This document shows, piece after piece, positions 7,705 to 16,308 of a DNA stretch of 64,000 nucleotides. The position numbers and the translations under genes are program-made. The DNA is from Cognatiluteimonas weifangensis (GTDB taxonomy: Bacteria > Pseudomonadota > Gammaproteobacteria > Xanthomonadales > Xanthomonadaceae), in NCBI RefSeq assembly GCF_003416885.1, contig NZ_QVPD01000001.1, forward strand, positions 137,715-201,714. The letters run 5' to 3'. The notes beneath the pieces are model-generated. The model was not told where the DNA came from, searched no databases, and saw only the letters and a list, made by a program, of their open reading frames with translations. Within the stretch, counting starts at the first letter, position 1. Each line of letters opens with the position of its first letter.

Positions 7705-8493
7705 TCAGCGCAGCAACGCCGCCATCCAGATCGCGGCCAGGCCGGCGGCCGCCAGTCCGACCCACCACCACGGCGAAATCCGCGCCGGCGCGTGCACGGG
7801 CGCCTCCGCGGCGGGGGCTGCCGCCGGTTCGGACGCCTGCGCGGGCGCGGTCAGGCGGAAGCGCAGGGTGTCGAAGCCGATCTCGTCGCCGGGCGCGGCG
7901 AACCCGTGCTGCACGCGCTTGCCGTTGATGAAGCTGCCGTTGGTCGAGCCCAGGTCCTCGACCTGGACCCCGCCGTTGGTCGGAATCAGGCGCGCGTGCT
8001 GGCGCGACAGGCCGGCTTCGTCCATGCGCAGGTTGCATTCCGGCGCGCGCCCGACCAGGGTCGGCCCGAGCAGCGCATGGGTGCGCCCGAACGCCTCCCC
8101 GGAGACGCCGCGCAAGGCGTACCGGGGCAGCACCGGCCGCACCGCGGTGGCGCCGGGATCGTCGTTGGCCGGGGCCGGCAGCGGACCGATGTGCTGGCGG
8201 GCCGGCGCCGCGGCCTCGAGCGTGGCCAGCCGCGCCTGGATGCCGTCGAAACTCACGCTGTCGCCCGGGCGCAGCGCGATCAGGCCGTCGACGCTGCGGC
8301 CGTTGACGCTGACCGTGGTGCCGTGCGGCACCTGCAGCATCACCCCGTGCGCGGTCACGTGCAGTTCGCAATGCTGCGGCAGCACGCCCGGGCGGTCGAG
8401 CACGATGTTGGCCTGCGGGTCGGAACCGACGCGGTTGATGCCCGGACCGAGCAGCACCTGCGGGTGTTCGCCACCGGGAAAGACGAGTTTCAT
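7705..8493 (-). CDS. Membrane-anchored protein with two FHA domains
   Basis: A 262-residue protein with two forkhead-associated (phosphothreonine-binding) domains and a C-terminal membrane anchor. The second domain (about residues 135-215) is canonical: GRAPECNL, SRQHARL and DLGSTNGSFINGKRV. The first (about 10-85) is degenerate, with RVGSDPQANIVL and LPQHCEL in place of SRxH. A Pro/Ala linker leads to the anchor WWWVGLAAAGLAAIWMAALL. The start at MKLVFPGGEH is preferred; an ATG seven codons upstream (8514) is possible. It converges on nadC and is divergent from the DUF3301 gene. No kinase gene is visible nearby. Confidence 0.8.
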   Translation of the reverse strand: MKLVFPGGEHPQVLLGPGINRVGSDPQANIVLDRPGVLPQHCELHVTAHGVMLQVPHGTTVSVNGRSVDGLIALRPGDSVSFDGIQARLATLEAAAPARQHIGPLPAPANDDPGATAVRPVLPRYALRGVSGEAFGRTHALLGPTLVGRAPECNLRMDEAGLSRQHARLIPTNGGVQVEDLGSTNGSFINGKRVQHGFAAPGDEIGFDTLRFRLTAPAQASEPAAAPAAEAPVHAPARISPWWWVGLAAAGLAAIWMAALLR

Positions 8494-8602
8494 GCGGTTC
8501 ACCGGTCCGTGCATGGCGGGAAGAGGCAGCGCGCGGCGGCAGGGCGGCGGCTCCGCGGCATTCTAGCTTGCCGAAACCGGCACCAGACCGCACATTGCAC
8601 GC

Positions 8603-8929
8603 ATGCCGAATCTACTCGTCCTGATGATCTGCATTGCGACCGCGGTCGCAGTCTGGAGCGCGGCCCGCGCCGCCGCCGAGCGCGCCGAGGCCATGGGCCG
8701 CGACGCCTGCCGGGCCGCGGGCGTGCAATGGCTGGACCAGACCGTGCACGCCGACGGCCTGCGCCTGCGCCGCGGCGAGAACGGCCGGCTCGGGCTGGAG
8801 CGCAGCTTCCGCTTCGAATATTCCGAGGATGGCAGCGACCGCCACGTCGGCCGGCTGGTGCTGCGCGGCGGTCAGCTGATCGCCTTCAGCGGACCGGTGC
8901 GGGCGACCCAGGCGGTGACCCTGCACTGA
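8603..8929 (+). CDS. DUF3301 domain protein
   Basis: A 108-residue protein of the DUF3301 family, common in gammaproteobacteria. An N-terminal hydrophobic anchor (LLVLMICIATAVAVW) is followed by an Ala/Arg-rich helix and then by CRAAGVQWLDQTVHADGLRL, the conserved core. The C-terminal half (RSFRFEYSEDG, GRLVLRGGQLIAF) looks like a small beta domain. Its function is unknown. It is transcribed divergently from the FHA gene. Confidence 0.8.
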   Translation: MPNLLVLMICIATAVAVWSAARAAAERAEAMGRDACRAAGVQWLDQTVHADGLRLRRGENGRLGLERSFRFEYSEDGSDRHVGRLVLRGGQLIAFSGPVRATQAVTLH

Positions 8930-9021
8930 GTGCGGGACTACGGCTCGGCTTGCTGCCGGTGACAGGCTGAAGAGTTCGCGGCTTCAGCCGCGCACCGCTG
9001 GTGCGGGCGCCATGCTTTTTC

Positions 9022-9082
9022 GCAGGAGCGCCGCAGCCCGCGACGCTCTTGCGCGGCGGATCGCGGCTTACGCCACTCCTGC
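9022..9082. repeat. REP-like element between the DUF3301 gene and sspB
   Basis: Terminal inverted repeats GCAGGAG (9022-9028) and CTCCTGC (9076-9082) bound a 61-bp GC-rich interior with further partial dyads (CGCGGC...). A nearby GCGGCTTCAGCCGCG lies at about 8980. Elements of the GTAGGAGCGGCTTCAGCCGCG kind are common xanthomonad extragenic repeats. The rest of the 219-bp gap shows no gene. Confidence 0.5.
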
Positions 9083-9148
9083 GGGGCCGAAATCGTCCAG
9101 AAGGGCCCGCGACCGCACGCCTGTCCCGGACCTGTCGAAAGCTCTCGC

Positions 9149-9601
9149 CTACTTGACGATCCGCAGGTGCGCACCGCGCTTGGGCGCGGGCGGCCCGTCG
9201 CCGCCATCGTCGGGGGGCAGTCCGTCGGCGGACGCGGCCTCCGCGCCGGCGTCCGGCTCCGCCGTGCTCGCGTCCTCCGGCAGCGCCATGCCCTGCCCGG
9301 TCTCGCGCGCATAGATCGCCAGCACCGCCGCCACCGGCACGATCACCGCCTGGCTGACGCCGCCGAAGCGCGCGGTGAAGGCCACCGCGTCGTTGCCCAT
9401 GTCCAGGTGCGCGACCGCGCGGTCGGCGATGTTGAGCACCACCTTGCCGTCCTTGATCGTGTGCGCCGGCACCCGCACGCCGGCGCAGGTCGCGTCGACC
9501 AGCAGGTGCGGCGTCATGCCGTTGTCGGCGATCCATGCGTACAGCGCCCGCAGCAGGTACGGGCGGTGACTGGTCATGCCGGGCGCGGCGGTATCGCTCA
9601 T
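9149..9601 (-). CDS. sspB: ClpXP specificity-enhancing factor SspB
   Basis: A 150-residue SspB adaptor that delivers ssrA-tagged proteins to ClpXP. RPYLLRALYAWIADNGMTPHLLV is the conserved N-terminal dimer helix/strand region, and RFGGVSQAVIVPVAAVLAIYARE the substrate-binding core. An acidic Pro/Asp/Ala-rich linker leads to the C-terminal tail KRGAHLRIVK, which matches the ClpX-docking tail of E. coli SspB (LRVVK). It follows sspA on the same strand, the usual pairing. Confidence 0.95.
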   Translation of the reverse strand: MSDTAAPGMTSHRPYLLRALYAWIADNGMTPHLLVDATCAGVRVPAHTIKDGKVVLNIADRAVAHLDMGNDAVAFTARFGGVSQAVIVPVAAVLAIYARETGQGMALPEDASTAEPDAGAEAASADGLPPDDGGDGPPAPKRGAHLRIVK

Positions 9602-9728
9602 GGCGGCAGTGTAGCCGCTGCCGCCGCCGGCGGCCTGTCGCGGGACGCGGCGGCAGCCACCGGCGCACCGCGGGTGCGACGGGTCCGCGACTGCCGTCGC
9701 CCCCGGCCGATCACGCCCGGGCGGGTCG

Positions 9729-10367
9729 CTACGCCGGGAGCTCGCGCAGGTTCTTCTCCTGCGGGGTCAGGCTGCGGGCGAAGCCGGGGTTGCGGAAGAT
9801 GCGGTTGCCGTAGTCCTCGATCGCCTTGCCGTCCCTGGGCAGGCCGATGCCGAGCGAATCCAGGCGCCAGATGATCGGCGCCATCGCGCAGTCGGCCAGG
9901 CTCATCTCCGGGTTGAGGAAGAACTTGCTGGCCTTGAACAGCGGCACCGACGCGGTCAGCAGCTCCTTCAGGCGCTTGCGCCCGGCTTCCGCCTGGGCCT
10001 TGTTGCCCAGCTGGATCGCCTGCACCTGCGGCACCCAGTCGTGCTCGATCCGCAGCATCGCCAGGCGCAGGCGCGCGCGCGACAGCGGATCCACCGGCAT
10101 CAGCGGCGGGTGCGGGTAGCGCTCGTCGAGGTATTCGCAGACCACGCTGGCGGCGTACAGCACCAGCTCGCGCTCCACCAGCGTGGGCACGGAGTGGTAG
10201 GGATTGAGGTCGATCAGGTCTTCCGGCGGGTTCTGCGGATCGACCGGGATGAAATCGTAGGTGACGCCTTTCGCGGCCAGCACCAGGCGCACGCGATGGC
10301 ACAGCACGTCGTCGACGGAAGAAAACAGGGTCAGGGCGTTACGCATGCGCGGACTCGTCGCCATCAT
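9729..10367 (-). CDS. sspA: Stringent starvation protein A
   Basis: A glutathione-S-transferase-fold protein of about 212 residues that binds RNA polymerase and adjusts stress and stationary-phase transcription. TLFSSVDDVLCHRVRLVL replaces the GST catalytic N-terminus, followed by PEDLIDLNPYHSVPTLVERE. AQAEAGRKRLKELLT and FLNPEMSLADCAMAPIIWRL in the helical domain are also typical. Two adjacent ATG codons follow GGAG (10367 and 10364). It lies downstream of petABC but behind a strong terminator, and upstream of sspB. Confidence 0.95.
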   Translation of the reverse strand: MMATSPRMRNALTLFSSVDDVLCHRVRLVLAAKGVTYDFIPVDPQNPPEDLIDLNPYHSVPTLVERELVLYAASVVCEYLDERYPHPPLMPVDPLSRARLRLAMLRIEHDWVPQVQAIQLGNKAQAEAGRKRLKELLTASVPLFKASKFFLNPEMSLADCAMAPIIWRLDSLGIGLPRDGKAIEDYGNRIFRNPGFARSLTPQEKNLRELPA

Positions 10368-10455
10368 GGGCTTCTCCGGCGACCGGAACCGCCGGCCGCA
10401 CCGGCGCCGCCTGCCCCTTGCAGGCGGTCGCCACGGTTCCCGAGCGCGACCCGGC

Positions 10456-10490
10456 AAAAAAGCCTGCGCCGGCCCGGCGCGGGCTTTTCC
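10456..10490 (-). terminator. Bidirectional-looking terminator after petABC
   Basis: AAAAGCC-T-GCGCC pairs with GGCGC-G-GGCTTTT around a 5-nt GGCCC loop. Read on the minus strand, the stem is followed by TTTTTT, a good Rho-independent terminator separating the bc1 operon from sspA. The plus strand also ends in TTTT. Confidence 0.8.
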
Positions 10491-10539
10491 TGCGCAAGTC
10501 CGCGGAGGGGGGCGCGGAGGCCTGCGACGGGGTTCGCGA

Positions 10540-11283
10540 TTACTTCACGTCGCGCCAGTATTCCTTCTTCAGCAGGAACGCCAGGAACGTGAAGAACGCC
10601 AGGAACAGGAGCACCCACACGCCCAGGCTCTGGCGCTTGAGCGCGGCCGGCTCGCCGACGTACTCGAGGAAAGCGGTGATGTCGCGCGCGGTCTGGTCGA
10701 ACTGCGCGGGCGTCTGCGTGCCCGGCTGCGCCAGCACCAGCTTCTCGACCGGGCGTTCGCCGGTGGCGTCGGCCGGGCCGTACTCGGCGTGCTGCAGGCC
10801 CTGCATCTCCCACAGCGGGTTGGGCATGGAGACGTTGGGGAACAGGGTGTTGTTCCAGCCCAGCGGGCGCGACTCGTCCAGGTAGAACGACTTCAGGTAG
10901 TTGTAGATCCAGTCGCTGCCGCGCACGCGCGCGATCACGCTCAGGTCCGGCGGCGCCTTGCCGAAGAAGCGGGTGCCGTCGTCCTCGGTCAGCGCCACCC
11001 GGATCTGCTCGCCGGCCTTGGCGCCGGTGAAGTTGAGGTTGTCCTGCACGTCCTCCTCGCTCAGGCCGAGGTCCTCGGCCATGCGCGAGTAGCGCATGTA
11101 CTTGAGCGAATGGCACCCGGAGCAGTAGTTCATGAAGTCGCGGGCGCCGCGCTGCAGCGACGCCCGGTCGCCGAGGTCGGTGCCCGCCTGCGGCAGGTGC
11201 GCGCCTTCGGCCGCCATGGCCGGGGCGGCGCCCAGCCCGGCGCCCAGCAGCAGGCCCGCGAACAGCACGAGGATCTTCTTCAA
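10540..11283 (-). CDS. petC: Cytochrome c1 of the bc1 complex
   Basis: A 247-residue heme-c subunit of ubiquinol-cytochrome c reductase. A signal peptide (KKILVLFAGLLLGAGLGAAPAMA) precedes the heme motif CSGCH at residues 54-58. The region SMPNPLWEMQG is in the area of the axial Met, and a C-terminal membrane anchor (WVLLFLAFFTFLAFLLKK) holds it in the inner membrane. The start is taken as TTG at 11283, which has GGGGA seven bases upstream and puts the signal peptide at the N-terminus. An ATG at 11370 would add 29 non-hydrophobic residues and overlap petB. Confidence 0.93.
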   Translation of the reverse strand: MKKILVLFAGLLLGAGLGAAPAMAAEGAHLPQAGTDLGDRASLQRGARDFMNYCSGCHSLKYMRYSRMAEDLGLSEEDVQDNLNFTGAKAGEQIRVALTEDDGTRFFGKAPPDLSVIARVRGSDWIYNYLKSFYLDESRPLGWNNTLFPNVSMPNPLWEMQGLQHAEYGPADATGERPVEKLVLAQPGTQTPAQFDQTARDITAFLEYVGEPAALKRQSLGVWVLLFLAFFTFLAFLLKKEYWRDVK

Positions 11284-11362
11284 GACACGTTCCCCACAAG
11301 ACGACTGGCTCTTCGAAAAGCCCGCGCGCCGCGCGGACTGCCGCACAGGGACCTGCACATGC

Positions 11363-12634
11363 CTACTCATGCGTCGTCACCCGTTCCGGCACCGGCTTGG
11401 TCCTGTCGAGCCTGGTCCACAGCGGCATGGAGATGAAGAACGCGTAGTAGAGGAAGGTCAGCACGCGGCCGATGATCGTCTCCACCGGATCGGTGCCCGG
11501 GCCGGCGCCGATCTTCATCAGCCACACGAAGGAGACCACGAACACGCCCAGCATCAGCCACGACAGCTTGCCGCGGTAGCGGTAGGACTTGACCTTGCTC
11601 TTGTCCAGCCACGGCACCAGGAACAGCAGCACGATCGCGCCGAACATCACCAGCACGCCCCACAGCTTGATGCCGAAGAACGACGGCACCACCCGCAGCA
11701 TCGCGTAGTACGGGGTGAAGTACCACACCGGCTTGATGTGGGTCGGCGTCACCAGCGCATTGGCCTCGGTGAAGTTGTCGTGCTCCAGGAACCAGCCGCC
11801 GAAGGTCGGCGCGAAGAAGATGATGAACGCCGCCAGCATCAGGAAGAAGCCGACCCCGACCAGATCCTTGACCGTGTAGTACGGGTGGAACGGGATGCCG
11901 TCGGCGGGCGCGGTGGTCGACCAGCGGTTGCCCTTCGGGCCCTTCTTGATCTCCACGCCGTCGGGGTTGTTGGACCCGACCTCGTGCAGCGCGCCCAGGT
12001 GCAGCACCACCAGCAGCAGCAGCACCAGCGGCAGCGCGATCACGTGCAGCGCGAAGAAGCGGTTGAGGGTGGCGTCGCCCGGGTTGTAGTCGCCCATGAT
12101 CCATTCGGTCAGGCCGTTGCCGACCACCGGGATCGCGCCGAACAGCGAGATGATCACCTTGGCGCCCCAGAACGACATCTGCCCCCACGGCAGCACGTAG
12201 CCCATGAAGGCCTCGGCCATCAGCACCAGGTAGATGGTCATGCCCAGCAGCCACACCAGCTCGCGCGGCTTCTTGTAGGAGCCGTACATCAGCCCGCGGA
12301 ACATGTGCAGGTAGACGACGACGAAGAACAGCGAGGCGCCGGTGGAGTGCATGTAGCGGATCAGCCAGCCCCACTCCACGTCGCGCATGATGTACTCGAC
12401 CGAGCCGAAGGCCTCGGCCGCGCTCGGCTTGAAGTGCATCGTCAGGAAGATGCCGGTGACGATCTGGTTGACCAGCACCAGCAGCGCGAGCGAGCCGAAG
12501 AAGTACCAGAAGTTGAAGTTCTTCGGCGCGTAGTACTCGGTCATGTGCTTGCGGTACATCGGCATCATGCCGGGCGCGCGCGCGTTGACCCAGTCCATCA
12601 CGGTGTCGGCGGTACGGGTGATGATGTTGGCCAT
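11363..12634 (-). CDS. petB: Cytochrome b of the bc1 complex
   Basis: A 423-residue integral membrane cytochrome b that carries both b-type hemes and the quinol sites. Family features include WYFFGSLALLVLVNQIVTGI, GWLIRYMHSTGASLFFVVVYLHMFRG (heme-ligand His residues) and GYVLPWGQMSFWGAKVI. The second half has RFFALHVIALPLVLLLLVVLH with the other heme ligands, then PYYTVKDLVG and the Qo motif region PEW-like PVWYFTPYYAMLR. About eight to nine membrane spans are seen. It lies between petA and petC with tight spacing, in one operon. Confidence 0.97.
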   Translation of the reverse strand: MANIITRTADTVMDWVNARAPGMMPMYRKHMTEYYAPKNFNFWYFFGSLALLVLVNQIVTGIFLTMHFKPSAAEAFGSVEYIMRDVEWGWLIRYMHSTGASLFFVVVYLHMFRGLMYGSYKKPRELVWLLGMTIYLVLMAEAFMGYVLPWGQMSFWGAKVIISLFGAIPVVGNGLTEWIMGDYNPGDATLNRFFALHVIALPLVLLLLVVLHLGALHEVGSNNPDGVEIKKGPKGNRWSTTAPADGIPFHPYYTVKDLVGVGFFLMLAAFIIFFAPTFGGWFLEHDNFTEANALVTPTHIKPVWYFTPYYAMLRVVPSFFGIKLWGVLVMFGAIVLLFLVPWLDKSKVKSYRYRGKLSWLMLGVFVVSFVWLMKIGAGPGTDPVETIIGRVLTFLYYAFFISMPLWTRLDRTKPVPERVTTHE

Positions 12635-12637
12635 GGC

Positions 12638-13240
12638 TTATGCCGCCCCCTGCGGATCGACGCCGATCACCAGCGTGGTGTCGTTCTCGAAGTGGTACGG
12701 GGGCACCGGCAGGTTGGCCGGCGCCGGCTGGCCGGAGTAGACCCGGCCGGAGAGGTCGTAGCGGGACTTGTGGCAGGGGCAGAAATAGCCGCCCTTCCAG
12801 TCCGGGTCGAACGGCTGCGGCGCCAGCTCGGGCACGAACTCCGGGGCGCAGCCCAGGTGGGTGCAGACCGCGATTAGCACCAGGTACTCGGGCTTGATCG
12901 AGCGGTATTCGTTCTTGGCGTACTCGGGCTGCTGGTCGGTGTTGTCGGACTTGGGGTCCAGCAGCAGCTTGTCCATGGTCGGCAGCACGTCCAGCATCGC
13001 CTTGGAGCGGTGCGCCACGTACACCGGCTGACCGCGCCACTTCAGCGTCAGCTGCTGGCCCTCCGGCAGCGCGCCGATGTCGGCGGTGACCGGCGCGCCG
13101 GCCAGCTTGGCCTGCGCGCTCGGATTCCACGACTTGATGAACGGCACCGCCGCAAAGCCGGCGCCCACGGCACCGACCACGGCCGTGGTCGCGGTCAGGA
13201 ACCGGCGTCGGCCCTGGTTTTCGACCCCATCATTGCCCAT
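12638..13240 (-). CDS. petA: Rieske iron-sulfur subunit of the bc1 complex
   Basis: A 200-residue Rieske protein, first gene of petABC. The cluster ligands are Cys126 and His128 (CTHLGC) and Cys154 and His157 (CPCH), with Cys131 and Cys156 positioned for the stabilising disulfide. The N-terminal RRRFLTATTAVVGAVGAGFA is a twin-arginine-type anchor that stays in the membrane. The start at MGNDGVENQG is preferred because GGAG lies six bases upstream; an ATG 19 codons earlier is less likely. Confidence 0.96.
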   Translation of the reverse strand: MGNDGVENQGRRRFLTATTAVVGAVGAGFAAVPFIKSWNPSAQAKLAGAPVTADIGALPEGQQLTLKWRGQPVYVAHRSKAMLDVLPTMDKLLLDPKSDNTDQQPEYAKNEYRSIKPEYLVLIAVCTHLGCAPEFVPELAPQPFDPDWKGGYFCPCHKSRYDLSGRVYSGQPAPANLPVPPYHFENDTTLVIGVDPQGAA

Positions 13241-13387
13241 CAGGCACTCCGCAAAGACTCGATGTTCGGACCCGTCCGCCTGCGCCACGCGCGACAACGC
13301 GCTCCGGCCGGCGGCCGCAAAGACGGGAAGTGTAACGGAACGTGAATTAGGCCGACAACGTTTGCGGCCAAAACCGCCCGGCGCGGC

Positions 13388-14272
13388 TCAACGCGCGGCC
13401 AGGGTGCCGCGGTAGCGCTCGGCCAGCACCCCCACGCGCTGCACGTAGCGCCGGGTTTCGCTGTAGGGCGGCACGCCCTGGTACTTGTCGACCGCGCCCT
13501 CGCCGGCGTTGTAGCCGGCCGCGGCCAGGGTCAGGTTGCCGTTGAAGCGCTTCAGCAGCCAGGCCAGGTACTGGACCCCGCCGCGGATGTTCTGGCCGGC
13601 GTCGAAGGCATTGCCGACGCCGAAGCGGCGCGCGGTCGCCGGCATCAGCTGCATCAGCCCCTGCGCCCCGACCCGCGACAGCGCATTGGGGTTGAAGGCC
13701 GACTCGGCATGGATGATGGCGCGCACGATCGCCTCGTCGACGCCGTAATCCCGGGCCGCGGCGCGGATCTCGTCGCCGTAGGCGCTGGTGTTCAGGCGCA
13801 CGCGGCCGAAATCGACGCCCGGGCGGCCGCAGGCGTAGCAGGTCTCCATGTAGCTGTACTTGATCGTGCGCAGCGCGCTGACGCCGGCCTGGCCGCGCGG
13901 CGGGGTGCTGCTGTAATGGCGCACGCCGTTGCGGATGTAGGCATAGACCTGGCCGCGGACCAGCCGCGGCGACTGCGACGCCGGGGGCGGCGCAGCCGCG
14001 GTCGACGGCGGCGCCGGCAGGTTGGCCGCCAGCGGCGAGCCGGCGGCGGACGTCTCCAGCGTGGCCGCGCCGGCGGCCCGCGGCGCCGCGGCCGGAGCCT
14101 TGCGACGGGCGGCCCGGTAGCTGCTCACGGCGGTGCATTTGGCGCCGGGGACGCGCTTGCTGGAATAGCTGCGGCTGCCATCGGCGCTGTCGCAGCGGTA
14201 CACGGTGCCGGCCACGGCCGGAGCCGCCAGCAGCAGGCATGCCAATGCCAGGATTCCCCGTGCCCCCATCAT
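13388..14272 (-). CDS. Secreted lytic transglycosylase with DUF4124-like N-terminus
   Basis: A 294-residue periplasmic protein. After a signal peptide comes a DUF4124-like segment (TVYRCDSADGSRSYSSKRVPG), then a Pro/Ala-rich linker. The C-terminal half is an SLT-family-1 lytic transglycosylase domain, cutting peptidoglycan between MurNAc and GlcNAc. The catalytic Glu190 lies in IIHAESAFNPNA, followed by GAQGLMQLMPATARRFGV and LAAAGYNAGEGAV. Two ATG codons occur in tandem; the first is used. The gene is divergent from miaB. The frame extends far upstream across miaB in antisense, but that extension is spurious. Confidence 0.92.
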   Translation of the reverse strand: MMGARGILALACLLLAAPAVAGTVYRCDSADGSRSYSSKRVPGAKCTAVSSYRAARRKAPAAAPRAAGAATLETSAAGSPLAANLPAPPSTAAAPPPASQSPRLVRGQVYAYIRNGVRHYSSTPPRGQAGVSALRTIKYSYMETCYACGRPGVDFGRVRLNTSAYGDEIRAAARDYGVDEAIVRAIIHAESAFNPNALSRVGAQGLMQLMPATARRFGVGNAFDAGQNIRGGVQYLAWLLKRFNGNLTLAAAGYNAGEGAVDKYQGVPPYSETRRYVQRVGVLAERYRGTLAAR

Positions 14273-14413
14273 GCCGGCGAGTGTCCTACCATCGCACCGC
14301 GATGACAAGTGCTTGATTTTGCTGAACGCCCACGCAGATCCAGCGCCACTGCCGTCCCCCGCCTTACACTGCGCCCGGTGCGGATGCACCGCCGTCACCC
14401 GGATTTCAACGCC

Positions 14414-15799
14414 ATGCCCCACCCCACCCGGCCGCCGCGCGGCAAACTGTTCATCCAGACCCACGGCTGCCAGATGAACGAGTACGACTCGGCGCGGATG
14501 GCCGACGTGCTGGCCGCCTCCGACGGTCTGGAACTGACCCAGAACGTCGAAGAAGCCGACGTGATCCTGGTCAATACCTGCTCGGTCCGCGAAAAAGCCC
14601 AGGAAAAGGTGTTCAGCCAGCTGGGCCGCTGGAAGACCCTCAAGCAGGGCGACCGGCCGGTGCTGATCGGCGTGGGCGGCTGCGTGGCCAGCCAGGAAGG
14701 CGCGGCGATCGTGCAGCGCGCGCCCTACGTGGACCTGGTGTTCGGCCCGCAGACCCTGCATCGGCTGCCGGAACTGATCCGCGCGCGCCGCGTCTCCGGC
14801 CGGCCGCAGGTGGACATCAGCTTCCCGGAGATCGAGAAGTTCGACTGCCTGCCCGAGCCGCGCGCCGACGGCCCCAGCGCCTTCGTCTCGATCATGGAAG
14901 GCTGCAGCAAGTACTGCTCGTTCTGCGTGGTGCCCTACACTCGCGGCGAGGAGGTCAGCCGCCCGTTCGAGGACGTGCTGGTCGAGGTCGCGCAGCTGGC
15001 GGCGCAGGGCGTGCGCGAGGTCAACCTGCTGGGGCAGAACGTCAACGCCTACCGCGGGCCGATCGCGCCGGTTGATGGCGGGGGCGACGGAGAAACCGCC
15101 GACCTGGCGCTGCTGATCCGCGCGATCGCGCAGATCGAGGGCATCGATCGCATCCGCTTCACCACCTCGCACCCGCTGGACTTCAGCGATTCGCTGGTGG
15201 AGGCCTACCGCGACGTGCCCAAGCTGGCCAACTACCTGCACCTGCCGGTGCAGTCGGGCAGCGACCGCATCCTGGCGGCGATGAAGCGCGGCTACACCGC
15301 GCTGGAATACAAGCAGAAGTTGCGCAAGCTGCGCGCGGTGCGCCCGGACATCTCGATCTCCTCGGACTTCATCGTCGGCTTCCCCGGCGAGACCGAAGCC
15401 GATTTCGACAAGACCATGAAGCTGATCGAGGACGTCGGTTTCGACCAGTCGTTCTCCTTCATCTATTCGCGCCGTCCGGGCACGCCGGCGGCCGACCTGG
15501 AGGACCACGTCGACGACGCCGAAAAGCACGCGCGGCTGGCGCGGCTGCAGGCGGCGATCAACGCCAACGCGGCGCGGATCTCGCAGGCGATGGTCGGCTC
15601 GACCCAGCGGGTGCTGGTCGAGGGCCCGTCGAAGAAGGATCCGAACGAGCTGACCGGCAAGACCGAGAACATGCGCTCGGTGAATTTCCCCGGGCGGCCG
15701 CGCCTGATCGGCCAGTTCGTGGATGTCGTGATCACCGAGGCGCTGAGCAACTCGCTGCGCGGGCAGGTGGCGACGGTCGACGCGGACGTGGCGGCCTGA
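14414..15799 (+). CDS. miaB: tRNA-2-methylthio-N6-dimethylallyladenosine synthase MiaB
   Basis: A radical-SAM methylthiotransferase of about 461 residues that adds a 2-methylthio group to i6A37 of tRNAs. The first [4Fe-4S] cluster region shows [17 protein letters not shown] and GVGGCVASQ. The radical SAM motif is CSKYCSFC, and the C-terminal TRAM domain holds [20 protein letters not shown]. The start [13 protein letters not shown] is chosen because KLFIQTHGC is the family N-terminus. A TACACT island about 45 bp upstream may be the -10. In many gammaproteobacteria miaB runs into ybeZYX; here an inserted gene and repeats separate them. Confidence 0.95.
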   Translation: MPHPTRPPRGKLFIQTHGCQMNEYDSARMADVLAASDGLELTQNVEEADVILVNTCSVREKAQEKVFSQLGRWKTLKQGDRPVLIGVGGCVASQEGAAIVQRAPYVDLVFGPQTLHRLPELIRARRVSGRPQVDISFPEIEKFDCLPEPRADGPSAFVSIMEGCSKYCSFCVVPYTRGEEVSRPFEDVLVEVAQLAAQGVREVNLLGQNVNAYRGPIAPVDGGGDGETADLALLIRAIAQIEGIDRIRFTTSHPLDFSDSLVEAYRDVPKLANYLHLPVQSGSDRILAAMKRGYTALEYKQKLRKLRAVRPDISISSDFIVGFPGETEADFDKTMKLIEDVGFDQSFSFIYSRRPGTPAADLEDHVDDAEKHARLARLQAAINANAARISQAMVGSTQRVLVEGPSKKDPNELTGKTENMRSVNFPGRPRLIGQFVDVVITEALSNSLRGQVATVDADVAA

Positions 15800-16308
15800 G
15801 TCTTTCGCTCCGGAAAAGCGGACCAACTGGCCGGGTGCGCTTTCCCTCGGTCAGTGCGGCTCTGCCCCGACTCGCGTGCGCCATCGCTGGCGTACTGGAT
15901 GCAGCGCTCGGTCCGTCCGGCTCCGGAAAGGCGGGGCCGGCTGGCCGGGTGCCGCTTTTCCCTCGGTCAGGGCTTCCTGCCCTGACTCGGGCGCGCGCCA
16001 TCCATGGCGCGCTGGACGCGGCACCCGGCCAGCCGTCCCCTCCGTCGCACGTGCAACGGATGCAACTTCGATCACGAGAAAACCCGGGCTGCGCCTGATG
16101 CCACCCGAGCCTCTGGAACACAGACTCTGCGGATCAGGGGGTGGCGGGCGGGGAGTCGCGCCAAGCGCGCCAGGGAAGGCGCGCGCCCGAGTCAGGGCAG
16201 GAGGCCCTGACCGAGGGGAAAGCGACTCCCCGCCCGCCGCCCCGGCCCGAAGCCGACAAAGCCTGCGCCAAGGCACGCGGGCTGTCGGCGAGGTCGACAC
16301 GGCCCGCG
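15800..16308. repeat. Three copies of a 100-bp REP-like element, two direct and one inverted
   Basis: The 509-bp gap between miaB and the amidohydrolase gene has no credible gene. Copies A (from 15808) and B (from 15920) lie head to tail and share CTCCGGAAA, CTGGCCGGGTG and TTTTCCCTCGGTCAG. Copy C (about 16141-16245) is the reverse complement, with GAGTCAGGGCAGGAGGCCCTGACCG as its core. Copies B and C each hold a perfect hairpin, GTCAGGGC ... GCCCTGAC, with a 5-nt loop (15966-15986 and 16191-16211). A CGCGCGCCATCC...GCGCGCT dyad follows in copy B. The arrangement suggests an extragenic hairpin family. Confidence 0.85.

Noticed and set aside
13388..15826. Giant protein fusing the lytic transglycosylase with sequence across miaB
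   Set aside because: The upstream part is antisense to miaB; the signal peptide marks the true start at 14272.
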